A DNA stretch of 64,000 nucleotides from Bostrychus sinensis (taxonomy: Eukaryota > Chordata > Actinopteri > Gobiiformes > Eleotridae), in the NCBI GenBank assembly GCA_020698575.1, contig CM036255.1, positions 17,324,001 to 17,388,000 of the forward strand, given 5' to 3'. Positions 36,201-51,200 of the stretch are shown here, in pieces (position 1 is the stretch's first letter; each line of letters opens with the position of its first letter). A program made the translations under genes and the position numbers. Under the pieces are notes generated by a model. It had not been told where the DNA came from. It worked only from the letters and a program-made list of their open reading frames with translations, and made no database searches.

Positions 36201-39200
36201 ATTCCCACGTGCCATTCAACCTTGTATCTACTTGTTTATCACACTGAGAGAAAACATCAAGGCGTTCGGCTGGAAAGCCTCCAGTGTTGGCAACCTGCCA
36301 GCAGAGGCCTATAGATCAGCATGATCATAGAAGTGTGTTAAGACACATTGTTGTTTAATGATTTGACAATGAAATTAAGACATGAAAGCTCTGACTGGAA
36401 CAATGAGACTAACAGAATGTAATTACCATGCAGCTGTGTTCAGTGGAAGGGTTTTCAGCGCTGAAGGACTGATGTGAATTCATGTGACAGCCAATCTCTG
36501 TGTTTTAGCTCAACATTAACACACTTCTGAGATACGGCTACTCTAAAAGGACACTCTTCCTGGATCATACAAACTTCACCGAGTGAAAGAGGCAGGTGGC
36601 CGACCGGCTGCCAGTCAGTCAATGAGCTGGGGCACTGGCAGCAGGTACCCTCGCCCCGGTACATAGGGGAGAGCATGGTGGCTGCCGCTGCCAACTGTGC
36701 ACCGCGTCCGTGTGCCAACTCTGCCAGGCCTGCAGTGTGTGTGCCAGTGCCATCTGGGAGAACAGCTCCTACAGTGAACAGAGGGCACCGACACACACAC
36801 ACGCATGGCTGCACACATGACAGCAAGGGCACACACACACACCCCGCATACATGCAGCAAATACGCATGCTTTAAAAGACACGCACATGCATACATATGG
36901 ACACAGCCGGCCACTGACAGCTCACCATCTGCCCTAGACTTCTCTCTCTTCTTTTTCTGCCCTTGTTTTATGCTTTAACAAACTCTCATTCCCTCTCATA
37001 CTTTCTCATACACATTTGATCTTAGTGGATAGATTTTCATTTGACTTCATCTGAAGATATTTGCTCTGTGCCTTACTTTACTAACTGCTGGCAAAACTAG
37101 TCAATAAGCCTGCAGAAATCTTGTATTTATTTTCTCAGATGAAGTCTAAAATATGGTATTAGTTGAAAGGTCTTTTTGAGGTTACCTGGCAGTGAACAAG
37201 ACAGATGGTTCCAATCTAGTTTGTTCATTTCTCTGCATCAGACGGTGCCAGGGAATACAGGTACACTCATACTGCAACATGCATGTAGACATCAATATGG
37301 AGTGTGCACAAGCTTGTACTTCAAACAGAGGCAGCAGGAGAGAGGAGGAAGAGGTTTATTAGAATGGAAAGATAAACCTTCATCTCGGCTGTATTACAGA
37401 GAGAGACAAGCAGACCAGGAACAGATCAGGAGGATAGAAGTGAGGCGAGGGAACACGGAAAAAAGCAAATAAAAGGGATGAAGGAAGAGAAATGTGGAGA
37501 GGTAATAAGAGTTCAGAGTGAGGAATTCACTTCAAAGCAAAAGCCGGAGCAGGTCACTGTCTTTACCAGAGTGTTGCCTTTGGGTGAAGCACTCTCTCAT
37601 ATGGTTCTCATTTAGAGTATACCAGTGTATGAGAGTGAAGGCCAAAGAAGGACACAAGCAGTCAACATACCATCATTGCATGGAATCCATGTACAACCTT
37701 TAGAAAATGTGCTAATTTTCTCGAACACCTCTTGGTCTTGTGCTTTTATATTATTTGATGTGCAAAGTAATAAATCATTGTTCCTGCTTTGATTTGAAAG
37801 GCTAATGTCATCAATTTGAATTAATTTTCATTTTCCAATTGGCACATTTCTATGTAATTTTTTTCTTTAAAAAGCCAGTATTATGCGTTATATTTTAGAG
37901 TTTCTACCATGTTATAACTTTGTTTCCTTGTCAAAAACATACCTGAAGAATGTTTCATTCACATGTTTGAATAAACCTGTATCCTCCTCTGCTGAAAACA
38001 CTCCTCTTTACGTAAGTAGATCAGTGAGGAAAAATCCATTCTCCCGAAAGCATTAACAGTCATGTTGCTAACAGTTGTGCTGCTAACATTTGTGCTAATT
38101 AGGCCCCATTCTTCTGATATAGTGAAGTGTACAAAATAATTCAAAATGCTTGAAAAAAAAAGGCATATTGTAGCCCATTTAATCTTCAGTTTTCTGCCAC
38201 TAACAGTTTTATTGCATATTGCAATATAAACATCAGAAGAGCTACCTGTAGCACCTCCTGTTATTGTCGCTATACACAGCTTATGCCTCTCATTTAGCTG
38301 ACCTCCTCTGGTAGATTCTTCTTCCAGCTCTTTATCACTTAAGTCCATTTTCTCCACCACTCAGCTGCCTCTTTATAACTCTACAACATCTCCATCCCTC
38401 CACCCCCTTCCTACACACAAGCCACATGCTCTGGCAAAGGCAATGCAAGGAGAAGCCTCATCTCAAACAAGGAAAATCCATTTGGAGCAGTCGTCTGCCT
38501 CTTTGTTGGCCCCCTGTGAACTCTCCCGAGTCCAAATGCTCCACATATCTCCACTTCACTATTGTCTCCTGACTTCTACCTCATCATTACATCCACAATT
38601 ATATTCTGCCTTTGTTGTTGTCACTACACTTACATCTACCTTGGTAGTGGTCATTTGCAGTGACCTATTGTTGTGGGTGGCCAGTCCTAGGAACAGCGAA
38701 GATACTGCACAGAACCCTCAAGATCCCAAGCCTGGCATATGAATTTATTGAAAATGCTGTCAATCCACACTTTATAATATCAAGTAACAATGCGATATAC
38801 TATACTGTATATTAATATATCACAATACAGTAATATAGATAATATATTGCAATTTCTGTTAACCGTATAATAGTACTACATTCACAAAATGTTTTGATTT
38901 TATTTAATAATCACAACACAGAGTACAACTAAGTTGGCCAAAAATGTTGCATTTTTCAAATAAGCAACAACAACAAAAAAGTTTTTGGATTGTACTACAA
39001 ATTTTTTTTCTGTATAAAAAAACAAATGCAAGGCTAAAATCTGCTTCTGTCAATAAACGGTCAGAATACAGGACCCTGACATAAATATTTGCTCCAAAAT
39101 AATTTATAAAAATTGGAAAAGGCATTTTTATATCAATATAGCCTAATAAAATGTTGCAATACTTTCCACAATGGATATTTTCTTACACCACTACAATGTG

Positions 39201-42200
39201 CCATCTTGTTTTAGCATATACAGCAAAATCACACAATGTAATCATTGTGTCTGGTCTGATAGGAAAAATGTATCTTTCTGCTCAGTGACCTCGAGTGTAA
39301 TAGCATGTCTATTCAGTTAAACTAATGGAGTGAATCCATTCTCAGCTGTGGATTTCGCAGTTTCACATTGCATCACTGTCCAACATGTTGTTCTCATTTA
39401 TCCTTTATATCTTCCTCTTTCTTCCTTATGTCTTTCAAAAGCTATTCTTTTATTTTCACCTCTTTCCTCCCTCTGCTGCTGCTCTCTTCCTCACTCCTTC
39501 TGCTCTGCCATCATCACAACATCTGATTAACATATGTCTCGGCTTTCGCTCCCTGTCAGCTTGAAGGCATCTACACACACACATACCCACGCACACGACA
39601 CACACAAATGGCCTGCTCCACAAAGGTAAAGAAAACATCACCAAAATCCACCCCAAAACTGTATTTCTATCATTGTTTGACTGTGTGAGGAGAAGAGACA
39701 AAGCATCTATAGTGCTCCCCGGTGAACCACTTAAAATGCCAGTAATGGAGGATAGAGCGAAACACGGGCCTGAGATGGAGACAAATGAGTGGGAATAGCG
39801 GTGTGTGCTGATAAACAACAGCAGAAGCACTAGCAGCTCCCAGGAGGCTCATGGACCTTCAAATTTACAACAGTTCAAAAATGCATGCTATCTACTCAGG
39901 CTCCTATTTACTTTCAATGGCAGACGCTGAAACAGTGGACCAGGAATAGACAGAAGAACAATGGACACAGCAGGGGTCAAGGGTAAACAACAAGACTACT
40001 CTGATCAAGAAAAATGTTTTTTATTATTATTATATTATATTATATTTTAGTAAATATTTTTAGCTTGTTGCATATAATTAGTTCCATATAATGCTCTGAA
40101 TAATTCAAAATGTCTGGTTCAGTATCTGCCCAAATGCAAGCAGTCTACTCCATCTACTATAATTAAATCTAAGTCTTCCATGTCTTTTCATAGGTATCAC
40201 ACTTTTGCATTAACTAGCAAAGTGAAAAATCTTATGCGCAGCTAAATAAAATTTACTGTAATTTTAAGTGTTTTTAAAAAAAGTGGAGGAAAGTAACTAG
40301 ATATTTCTTTCACTTTCTGGGTACATTATTTAAGCATACTTTACTTACACTGGCACAACAGAGCCACCTCACAACTTATGTATCAATAGCAGTAGCAGTA
40401 TTAATATTTTGCTGTGCAGTTGCAAAACCTTTCAAAAGTAATAGACTTTACATATGGTATACTTTTACTCAAGTAATCAATTTTCTGAGTATGTTTACTT
40501 CTACCTGAGTAATATTATTTTAAGGTAGCTCATTTGAGTACAGATTTTGAGGACTTCCTCCACATCTAATCATCCCTAAATTCTGATTGCAGTGTTATTT
40601 GATCATCAGCCATTTTGACAGGCTGTAGATTGCAAGCTCTTGCCCAGATCTCCTTCCAACATACCGTATACTAATTCCAGAGTACCTCTTGCTAAATTGC
40701 ATTTTATCATGGAGTTTGTCAGTTTGTCAATTTTCTTGACAACTTAAAACTAAAAAAATATATGAAAGTGTTTCTATCCTTATTTTTAATCCCAAAATCG
40801 CTGATTTGTCTATTCACAGTGTCTGGTAGCAGTTGATGCCGGTGAACCTACTAGATGGTTGCTTTTTTACCTGATGTGGATTTTTTTGGCTCACCGCTTA
40901 TGTGAATTTGTTTGTTGAAGCTGGAGCCTCGTTTTTATGTCATTTGTTCTCACTCCTCTGTCCCAGATTGCCTGGATCCAGTCCCACTTTCAAGATTTCA
41001 TTTCTCAACAAAAAAACATGTAATAGCCGCCGCATCCAAACAGATACTTAAGTGTATGAGTTGCCAAAAAACACATAATCCTCCAACAAAAGCCTTGCGA
41101 AACTCTGCCGCCAAATAGTGATGATTGTTCAGAGCGGTCGATGTTTTGTAATAGCTATAATTTTACTGGTTGGTTATAATAGCATTGCATGTTATTTGCA
41201 GTCTTTTGTTAAAACTAGTAACACAACAAACTCATCTGGGCCACTGAAACATTTACAACTGTATGGGATAGGTTTCATGCTGTGTAAAATTGCTCTTGGT
41301 ACGTTTTTATATTTCTTTTTAAGGTTTTAAACAAGTCGACTAGTTCCTGGGTCATTGTGACTAAGTTCGAACCATCATTCATCTCATTACTATGTTGCCT
41401 TTTCTGCCTCCTCAACTTCCCCTCACCTCTTATTCACACCATTAAAAACTTTATTGTCTGTATATGGGTTAATGAATGTGCTTAAATTCAAAACAGACAA
41501 ATAAAAGGTCTCCCGAATAGTCACACAATGCTGATGAGGAGAAAATCTTTAGTGGGCCTCAATGGGGCGCGAAGAGGTTTTGTGTGGGACATATAACCAT
41601 TGGAGGTGAGGGGTGGAGAGGGGAGTAGACGTCAACAACAAAAAGAATAGGGGTGACTTTTTGTGGAAGACTTGATAAACTCAATGGAGATTTGGAGAGC
41701 TCAGTCAATAATAAGTCAGTGAGGTAGTGATGAATTAAATACAGCAGCATATGTTCACACAGAGGACACACAGCCTGTCTCCACCAATCAGGGCCCTGGG
41801 CTCAGAAACCAGAAGTTTTTTAGCACTAAAAATGTGAAACTCTTGTATTTTTTAAACCTGGGTAGTAATGGTAACCACTTTGCCCACATACCCACACACC
41901 ACATGTAGTGAGGGCAGTAGTAGCAGCAGGGGTAATACAGTAGTAGTTGTGGTAGGAGTGGTAGTTGCAGTGGGAATAGTAATCGTAGTAGAAGCAGTGG
42001 GAATAGTAATCGTAGTAGAAGCAGTGGTAGTAATAGTAAATCTTTATACTTAAGAAAACTTTACACTATCCTTTTTTTGATTTCACTCAAGTTATTTGAC
42101 TTGAGTACACATTTTAAGTACTTCTTTATACACTGTTAATAAGCCAGTATTACACTTCTGTACATGCTGCATGTACAGCACACAAAAATAAGACTGAAAG

Positions 42201-45200
42201 TTGTTCTTTAGTTACCCTGTGCAGCAAGTGGGATTGTCATGAGATTTGTACAAAAATCCATCTTATCAGGCTGATTGGTTTGGGTCCAGTGTGGGCCAAT
42301 GGTGTGACAGCATTGTTTGCTGACAGCAACAAGCACTTTGTAGTGATACTTGTTAACAACACAGTGAAGCGGAAAAACAATTTCTATGCATTTACAAAAA
42401 CAGCAAAAACATCCAACAATGTTTTTATTATATTGTTTTACTGTCATAGTGTTGTTTAGCTACGTCATGAGTCCAATCACCTCCTAAAAGTGCAAATGTT
42501 TTTTAACATAAACCATTCCAGATTTAAATAACACTAACTCTGGGATGACCTTATATTAAACAGGCTTTTGCCAGGTTATTATTATTATTATTATTTTTTT
42601 TTTTTGTTCATTCAGACTGAAAAAGGACTAATTATCTTGCCTTTATTTACTATTATTATGTATTAACATTCACTAATTAGTGTTTTGCTTTTTTTTTTTT
42701 TTTTTTACACTTTTTAATAATCACTGAGGGTGAATTCAAATGAATAGTTCCTTGATTCACACCAGGCTGATGCAATAAAATGCATGAAATGGATAAGTGG
42801 CAATATTATCTAAGTGGCAAAACAAGATCTATTCTAACACACTACATTCTCAATATTAATATCCATTCAAAATCCGCACCAGAATCCATAACATAACCAC
42901 ACACAAACCTTGTCGAAATGGGTTGTCTAACTCTGGTCTTAAACTAATTGTATCCATCCTTACCCCTGGAGCAACCATTAGCCTCTTAACCAGGCTTTTG
43001 AAGGTCTAACTGAAGACCACCCCCACACACTGACTCAGGTCCTGGGAGACTGACTCTTCCCACTCAGACGAGAGAAGAATCATGGACCAAAGCTAGATAA
43101 GAAAAACGAAATGTATTTTGTTCAGACAAACACTGTAGTCCACACAGCCAGACAGCTCACCCCAGCACCCACCCTGCATCATTCACAGCCCAGTGGAGAC
43201 CATTAGAGATTCACCACCAGATGCAATAAGAAGACAAGAAGTGTTTCAAGAGTACAGCAAAGGGGTTGGGTAGAAGACTGAATCACAGGACCCGAATGAG
43301 AGGCAAGTGACACACAGATGGTAAGATAAATGGACACGTCCTCTGGCACCGCTACACAATACTGAGAAAAACAGGAAAAGGCAACATCAGGGCAGTGCAC
43401 TCTTCCTATCCTTATTCTGCTTATTCTATTGTCAAAATGGCTGCAGCCTAAGTGCAATCTGATGTAACATGCTAGAAACCATTTCTTAATATCATACATT
43501 GTAATACAATAGCAATCAAACCTCCAAAAAAGGCTCAAAATGCGTCCAATTTATAGGTGTACATATTTAAACCAACTCCATTTTAATAGACCCTTCCACG
43601 AGTGACGTATTAAGATAAGAAGTAGTTAGGAGACAAAAGTACCGTTCTTTCCCATTTATTTATCTCACACTGCCTATAGGTCACAAATTGCTCTACACCA
43701 TACGCACTGAGGGCTGCATGTGAACAACAGCTCCACACAAAGGGAGGTTACATATGAGGGTTAGTGCGTGTATGTGTTGATGGAAGTGAGAAAAAGATGA
43801 ACGAGACCGCAGCCGAAACAGTGCAATCAGCGTGGAGAGAAAAAACAGCCATAGCCTCCCTGTGTGTGCGGCGGGTCCCCAGCCATCTGGACACCCACAC
43901 TCCCCTCCCACCCCCCTCCCCTTACTGCTGCTGTCGACTGGTGCGCTATTCATGGCGGACCCAATTCACCTTTCACTATTTTACACCCGCTCGCCACAAT
44001 ACATGCTAATGAGGTAGAACAAATGACTTTTTTTTGTACTATGGGGATGTATACGTGAATGTGTGTGTGGGTTGAGAAAGATGGATAAATTCTTCCATTC
44101 TCAGCTGCTTTCTACCGAATCGCTCACCTAAATGCTGCTATAAGTGCAGTTTGTAATTATGCAGAGACAGAAACAACACGTCGTTACATGTTGGGGTAAA
44201 CACATGAAGGAATAGCAGTAAGTAATACCAGCTTACGTAATATTTCGAAACACACTGACATGTTTTGTTAGCAGATTATGACGATGTTTTGTTGATGTGA
44301 ATAATAAGCTGATGCTGTTTTGTTTTACATTGTTTCACTGTAAATGAGGAGGCTTATATTGTTCAAATATAGGTATGGAGACAATTGCATTGAATTGAAA
44401 TGCACAAATCCCATTACGAATAGGTTGCAGCACTGTAAAATGTAAATAAAATTAGTCCCATGGTTCATAAATCTCATAAAACCATATTTTATTAACAGTA
44501 GAACATAAACAACACATCTAGTGTTGAAATGTAGATATTTTTACACTTACTGAAAAATAATTGCTCATTTTAAATTTAATGGCAGTCAATTTACTAAAAT
44601 GTTGACAAATAATCTAATTAGCTGCAAATTTGCTCCTCTTGCTGTTTTTATAGTACCACTTTGTCAAGCCTTTTGTGGCCATTGTCCCAATTCTTTTGAT
44701 GTGTGTTGCTGCCATCAAAATTGAAAATAATGGTAAACTATCCTTTTAACACCCACTATGTTTATGTTCTGATGTGAATAAAAAGTTTTTATGAAAGATT
44801 TGTTTTTCTTTACTTTTTACACTGTGTCTCAACTTATTTGGGATTGGATTTACGTTACAACCATATTCTACACTATACTGAAGCACAATAATTGAAGGAA
44901 AATCAACAACAGCTACACAAGTGACTATAAGACCAATGCTATGCTCAATTATAGATTAAAAAAATGTTTGTACAAGAAGCACAAAAGCTTGTAACAAAGA
45001 AAGCCATAAATTAGCATGACTCAAGCAACAAAACAAAATAAAACAAAATTGCCTCTTCCAGTAGTAGTATGTATTGAGTCTGCCTCTTGGCCAATGATTG
45101 TGAAAATAAAGGTGAAATAAATAAAATATTCTGAAAATCAACTCGATGATGACAACAGTGCACTCCCTCATTTCATTTCATTTGTTGAACCTGAGCTCAT

Positions 45201-48200
45201 GCCATAAATCCTGCTCTGGCACACACACACCAGCCTCCATCTATCCAGCACTGAGTGGCTTGGCCCAGTTCCAATCTGATGCTCTGGCCAGTGATAGAGT
45301 GGAGAGGTGGCAGTCATTGGCACTCTGCGCGAGAGCTGCTGTACATTTCTCTGTAGCGCTCGTGACACCAGATGAATGAGGCACTTGATTTGTGGCAACA
45401 CCAGACAAGATGGCACAAGTGACAGCGGGCCGACAAGTGAAAAGGAAGAAAACAAAGCAAGGAAATGTCGGGTTGAGGAAAAGAGCAGGACATTTAAAGA
45501 AGAATGACAAAGAGAAATATTGCCATGCTGACAGGATGACTTACAGAATGGAAGGAGCATAGCATAAATTTCACTAGGTGGCGCTAACAATACATTTGAA
45601 CACCTGCCAACTTGCTATGTCTATCTTCTCTCCCTGACACTGACTCAGAGTGACAGGCTGCTTTGGACGGACTTGTCTAATGCACACTATGAAGATATGA
45701 AATGAAAAATAATTAACTTATACAAAAATAAAATGCATCCAGTCTTTATTTTGAGGTTAATATTACAGAGTTGAAGGAAATAGTAATTGTGTTTACAGCT
45801 AGAGCAACAATATTTTTTTTCTTTCCGCCTTTCCTTTCTGGGATTGCTCCAGCAAATCATCTGTCTCCTACTGTGCATTTTGCACACTGATTTGGTGAAC
45901 AAATTTACACAAGCTGCCCTTCCTGATGCAACACTCATTCACAAGCCCATTTTTTATGCGCTTGGGACTGGCACAAAAAGCACACTGGCTTGTGACCTTT
46001 AGTGGATTGATTCACAAATTAAAGCAACAACAACAGCGTTAGATTTATGTTCCAAATCAAAGCATAGCAAAACCATCTCACACAATATTGTCAGCCCAAA
46101 ATATCTGTACTGCACTCCTTGCTCTAATGGAAGCGGTGCCACAGTTCCTTTAACTCACACAGCAACAGGAACCAGGCCGTTCCTGCCTCCCCCCTCCCGC
46201 CTGGGCTGCCCCGGGGTCCACGACCAAACCCAGCGCTCCACACAATAGAGCGGCAGAATGAGAGGAACCGGCGGCATCCAGAGATAGCCCTGCTGCCTCA
46301 GGAACCAGAAGAGGGAACCAGAAAGAGAGGAACCGGAGAGGAAGGAGGGCAGGGGGGGTAAAGGATGGGAACCCGGGGAGGCAGGGTGTGGATGTTCGGC
46401 TTCTCAGGATGTCTGTGAAGGGACACTCCGAGATAATGCAGTACTGTGCTAATCAAGTCAGTTTCATGTACAGCACACTGCAGAGGAGACAAAACTGGGC
46501 ATGATAAAAAATATGCTTTTTTTACATACTGGTCAATAGATTAAAGAGGAGCTCTCTCTCTCTCTCTCAAGAACAGTCACGTAAACTACAATATATGTGC
46601 ACTATATGTGTATAGTAGGCTATATAGTTTTATACATGGTTGTCATTATGGCATTATGTTGCATTCATGTGGTCCTTAGAAACCTGGAAAAAATACTTTC
46701 CCGTCCTCCCAATGTTAGAAAGAGAACTCACATCACGCATTGTTGCCTGACTTACCTTATAGACAGACCAACAAGTAGTTATTTAATTAATCTGCATAAG
46801 CTATACAACAACTTCTCTTCTTTTGGCTGAACCCTTCCGGGGTCGCCACAGCATTCACATAACAATTTCACCTGAATGCATTTACTTAAACAACCCTCTC
46901 TATGTGAGGTTAGGACTGGCACAAGGAGTACCCTGGCTTGTGACCCCTAGTGGCAAATTTTACTCTTTATCTCTCTGACTAAATTTTGTTTATGACTTGT
47001 GATTACTATGAGATGTCACTCAAATTGTTTATTGTTTATTGTTGATCCCCAATTAGTCTTTACTGTGTTAAAGACTATTCTTCCTGGGTTCCATACACAC
47101 AAACATTATATACATGCATGCATACACAAATTAATACAAAGACATTATAGAACACATTTTTAAATTATGTTAAGTGTTATTAATTAGCATACACGGTATT
47201 TTACCCTTAAAGTGGGACTCACAAACTTTAGCATTATTGTAAATACTCAAAAGTCCAATTGACTCCTGATCCCTCCTTGTACCATAGAAAGTTTTTTTCT
47301 TTGATGCAAATCAAGAAATAAAGCCTTTGCTAGCTTGTTGTTGGGCTAACCTTGATGTGCCGCTCATACTTGCAAGTATTGTTTTTTGGCCCAGAGGCAC
47401 CAGGGCACTTTAGTCACCCCACAACAACTTATTTAACCATCACACAAACTTCAAAACAGTATATCTAAAGTAAAAAATTTACTGTGTCCTGCTCTAACAG
47501 ACAGTTTATTAGCTAAAGCTTCTTCTTTTTTTCCTTTTGGCTTTTCCATTAATTTTGGGGTCGACTGATGCCCTTCCTGACACAAGCTTCTCCGTTTATA
47601 CAGGCTCGGGACTGCAACAAAGAGGACACTGAATTGTGGCTTGATTTTTGTTAGCTAAAACTATATTGCGATTTTATTAACACTGTTTAAATGAAAAAGG
47701 TATTAAATCTATCTTGTAAGCTGTGTTAAATGCTAATTAATAACATTACTGACAAATAATAACATCAGTCGAAAAATCATGAAGACTCAAACATCCGATG
47801 ACCACATAAATACAGCTTTATTATCTTGTATTTTGCATTGCTGTCTACTATTCAGCCCAACCCCACACTGAGGACTGACTGAGGACTGAGGACACAGCTG
47901 ACCCACTGATGGCAGTAAAACAAGGAGCGAGTTGAAGACAACGTGAATTAAATGTGAACAGGAGAAAGAGCTCTTGTCCTCCTGACCAGACCTGATCCCT
48001 TCTCTATTTCGGGGGGTCTCAGGTGAAACACGTACATGTACAAGTACCTGCTGTTTCCATGACGACCGCTGCTGAGCTGTCAGGAAGCACACTTGTACAC
48101 ACAGTATGGAGACACGGGAAGGTGCATTTCCTAAAGCTAGGACTAGGATGAATGCATTAATGCTCTTTTGACAAGCTGGAGTGACCATTCCCCAATTAAA

Positions 48201-51200
48201 ATGTATTCCGAGGTACAGACGGATAGACAGAATTCCCAAAGGCAGCATTTTTCCCTATATACTGGATACAGCTGAATGACTTCCAGCCACCAGCAATATA
48301 AATGTTTCAGGAGGTAATTTTTCAAATATATGTCATGTTTTTCAACTTAAAACATCTACTGCCACTGTGCCATTAAGACCAGTCAAAGTGCTTTATACTA
48401 CTACTATGTGTATGATTGAATGTCTGTCAATGATGTACAGCAAAAAGTATACAGTTTAGGGGTACATGGTGGCAGAGTGGTTAGCTCTCCTGCTGCTCTT
48501 CAAGTAGGTTGTGGGTGTAGGTTCTGAGTTGTCTCCGGCTTCCTCCCACTGTCCAAAGATGTGCATGTTTTAGGAGAATTGGTGACTCTAAACTGTTTAT
48601 AGACTAACTGGCCATTGTCCCGGATGTGCCCCGCCTAAGGCCCATAGTTGCGGGGATAGGCTCCAGTCACCCACAAACCTTAACATGGAACAAGCAAACG
48701 AAAAATAATTAAAATACAATCTATAACTGCGCAAGCTGGTGAAAGATATTTTTTGGTCAGGGGCATGCATCCAACTAATTAAATTCATCCCATTCCTTAA
48801 TGATTCAATTGTGTGAATAAAATCTAATACTGCATTTGAAAATGTTCTTGCACCACACACTGGAGAAACTGTTGTTGTCTCACATAAAAAAAAAATAAAA
48901 AAAATCTTCAATATCACAAAATAAGGCTCAGGCACAGAGTGGCAATTATCTAAAAAACAAGAAGCCCCATAAAGACTGAGACTATGCCACTTTTACAAGC
49001 TTTTCTTTCCTTCACATACCATGAACACAGCATTTACCTCTAAATCCCCACTTGCACTATAATTTTCTATTACAGTAGAGCAGCTATATATAGTGTATGG
49101 TGCAGCTCTCATGTCGTCGTGGTTAAGATTTTCTGTGTGGACTCCTTCACATGGACCAGTTAAATATAGGTTGACTCATTTGATGTGATTTTGCCTTAAA
49201 TGCTTCCAAAGCACTCATTTTTCTCAATAGAGGACCAAGAAAACTCAGCAACTCATAAATAGTGTTTTACATCCACTCTGTGTTATTTCTTTCTTTTGTC
49301 CCTCACTGCCTCATGTCTTTGTGGTTTCTGGCGTCAGTCGGCAATGGTTAGCACTCTTAAATATGCCCCCTCTTTTCTCTCAGTGTTTTAAGGATGCTGC
49401 TGTCCAAATGGCACCGACCAGAGCCACAAACACTCACCAGCCTCCCAACATGGCTCCACCAAAGCCCAACACAGATTTTTCCCATCGTTCATTGATGAGA
49501 ACTAAATGAAGGCACTTCTTTCATAGTTTCTAATTTCTAAGATGTCAAGATGAGTCTGTGAAGACTCTCAGTCATCCAAGCTGTCACAATCAAAACAAAG
49601 TTAAAAATAAGTCATCTGGAGGTGGTTCGTTGAGTTGAAGTCTTTCAGTCAGAGAAAGAAGTGCTCAAAATCTGTACACAAGAAAAGGCACTACTACTTT
49701 ATTACTCAAGTAGAAATAAAACCTGTCAACAAAATAAACAAGTATTTGCTAGCACCATAAAACCTACTACCAGTACTAGTACTACAAACTACTACCCTGG
49801 CTTGAATCCAGGCCTTCTGATTTTAAGGTGAGTGTGCTATCCACTTTTCTGCAAAAAATGACACTCAAATTAAAAAAACATCTTCCAATGTTAAATGCAT
49901 ACAGTGGGAAAGTTTCACCACACATTATTGAACTATAGATCTCCATATAACAACGGCATCATTTTTAGTTTTTCCCATTGTAACCTTCGTCAAACTTACT
50001 CCAGCCTCAAACTTACTACATATAAGCAAACAGTGAATTCTGAGACAGAACAGCACTAATTTAATAGCTTGTAATTGGTAACAACAATGAGCTCAGCATG
50101 TTTTTGTAAAGTGGCTAAATGACAAAAAGGAGGACAAGAGTGTGTGGCATAATTAAGATGTGGGAGATTTGTGGGAATATATTGGAAAGATTTCACGAAT
50201 GCAATGCTTGTAGTTGTATAATAAACTTCAATAGAGACACTTAAAAGGCACAAGCTACAACTTCAACATAGCTGTCCAATATAATGTAGACATTCAGATA
50301 AAGAAGTTCATCAAGATCTTTAGTAAAATGTATGCACATCAAAAATCTCAAACAATTTCTCTTAGTACAGTTTTACTCCTAACTCTCTTGTGCATCATGG
50401 TAACGGAGCGGACGGACACTCTGGGGTCTGTCTCCAACACATTTCTTTTCAGTAAAACATCTTCAAACCAACAGCTACACAGTAATTTGTCCTCTCACTG
50501 GGGAGGCATAAAAGTCTGAACCCAGAATTCTCATGGAAAAAGTGAAGAGAGAACCAAAATAAGGCTTTATCTCTTGCTCAAACTGAAACTTATTACATTT
50601 TGTGAACGGTATGACTTCCTAATGGTTTGCACATGTGAATACAGAGAGGCAGCAGAAGTTAATAGCACAAGCAGAGGCCGAACTGGGAACCCTTTGGCTT
50701 ATAAAGGATACTTGTTCTTTCACTGCACTGAAAAACAGATGTAGATAAAGAGACATAGGGGGAGAAGACAGATGGGCAAGAAATTAGCAACACTCCGGCC
50801 AAACATCTTGAAACATCTGCAAAAAAATTTCGAACCTTACAAGGAAGGATGGATTTATGCTCTCCCCTGTATTTTTATTGCTTCGTGAGAGTCCATGCTC
50901 CAAGCAAGACTAAAGAGTTTTGCCGCAATCTGAAGCTGTTTAAATCCTGAACAAAACTGGGATTCTTCCACAAATGGCTTCATCGCAAACATATCCTTTC
51001 ACTGCAGAAGCTATAAAACTTCCGAGAGACGTCAGAATATTGGGAACGTTATCGGGGAAGACCGGACCTGATCTGGAACACTACATAAATGTCAAGGTAC
51101 ATCTTCAAAGTGTGTTTAGAGAACCTGTACAAGTAGGGGCCCGGCAAACATAATTCATATCACATGTCTAAAAGAGGAGTCGGGTTACCATGGAGACACA

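Noticed and set aside
36455..36914. Cys/Val-rich minus-strand frames, considered as a membrane protein exon
   Set aside because: They arise from ACAC/TGTG-rich DNA, overlap each other in two frames and have no family match.
43760..44020. GC-raised patch with plus-strand frames, considered as a hidden exon
   Set aside because: The three overlapping plus frames share no protein signature and no donor fits exon 2; conservation unknown.
47787..48248. 153-residue minus-strand frame, the longest in the window
   Set aside because: No recognisable domain, biased neither in codon use nor composition toward coding. In 64 kb a frame of this size is expected by chance.
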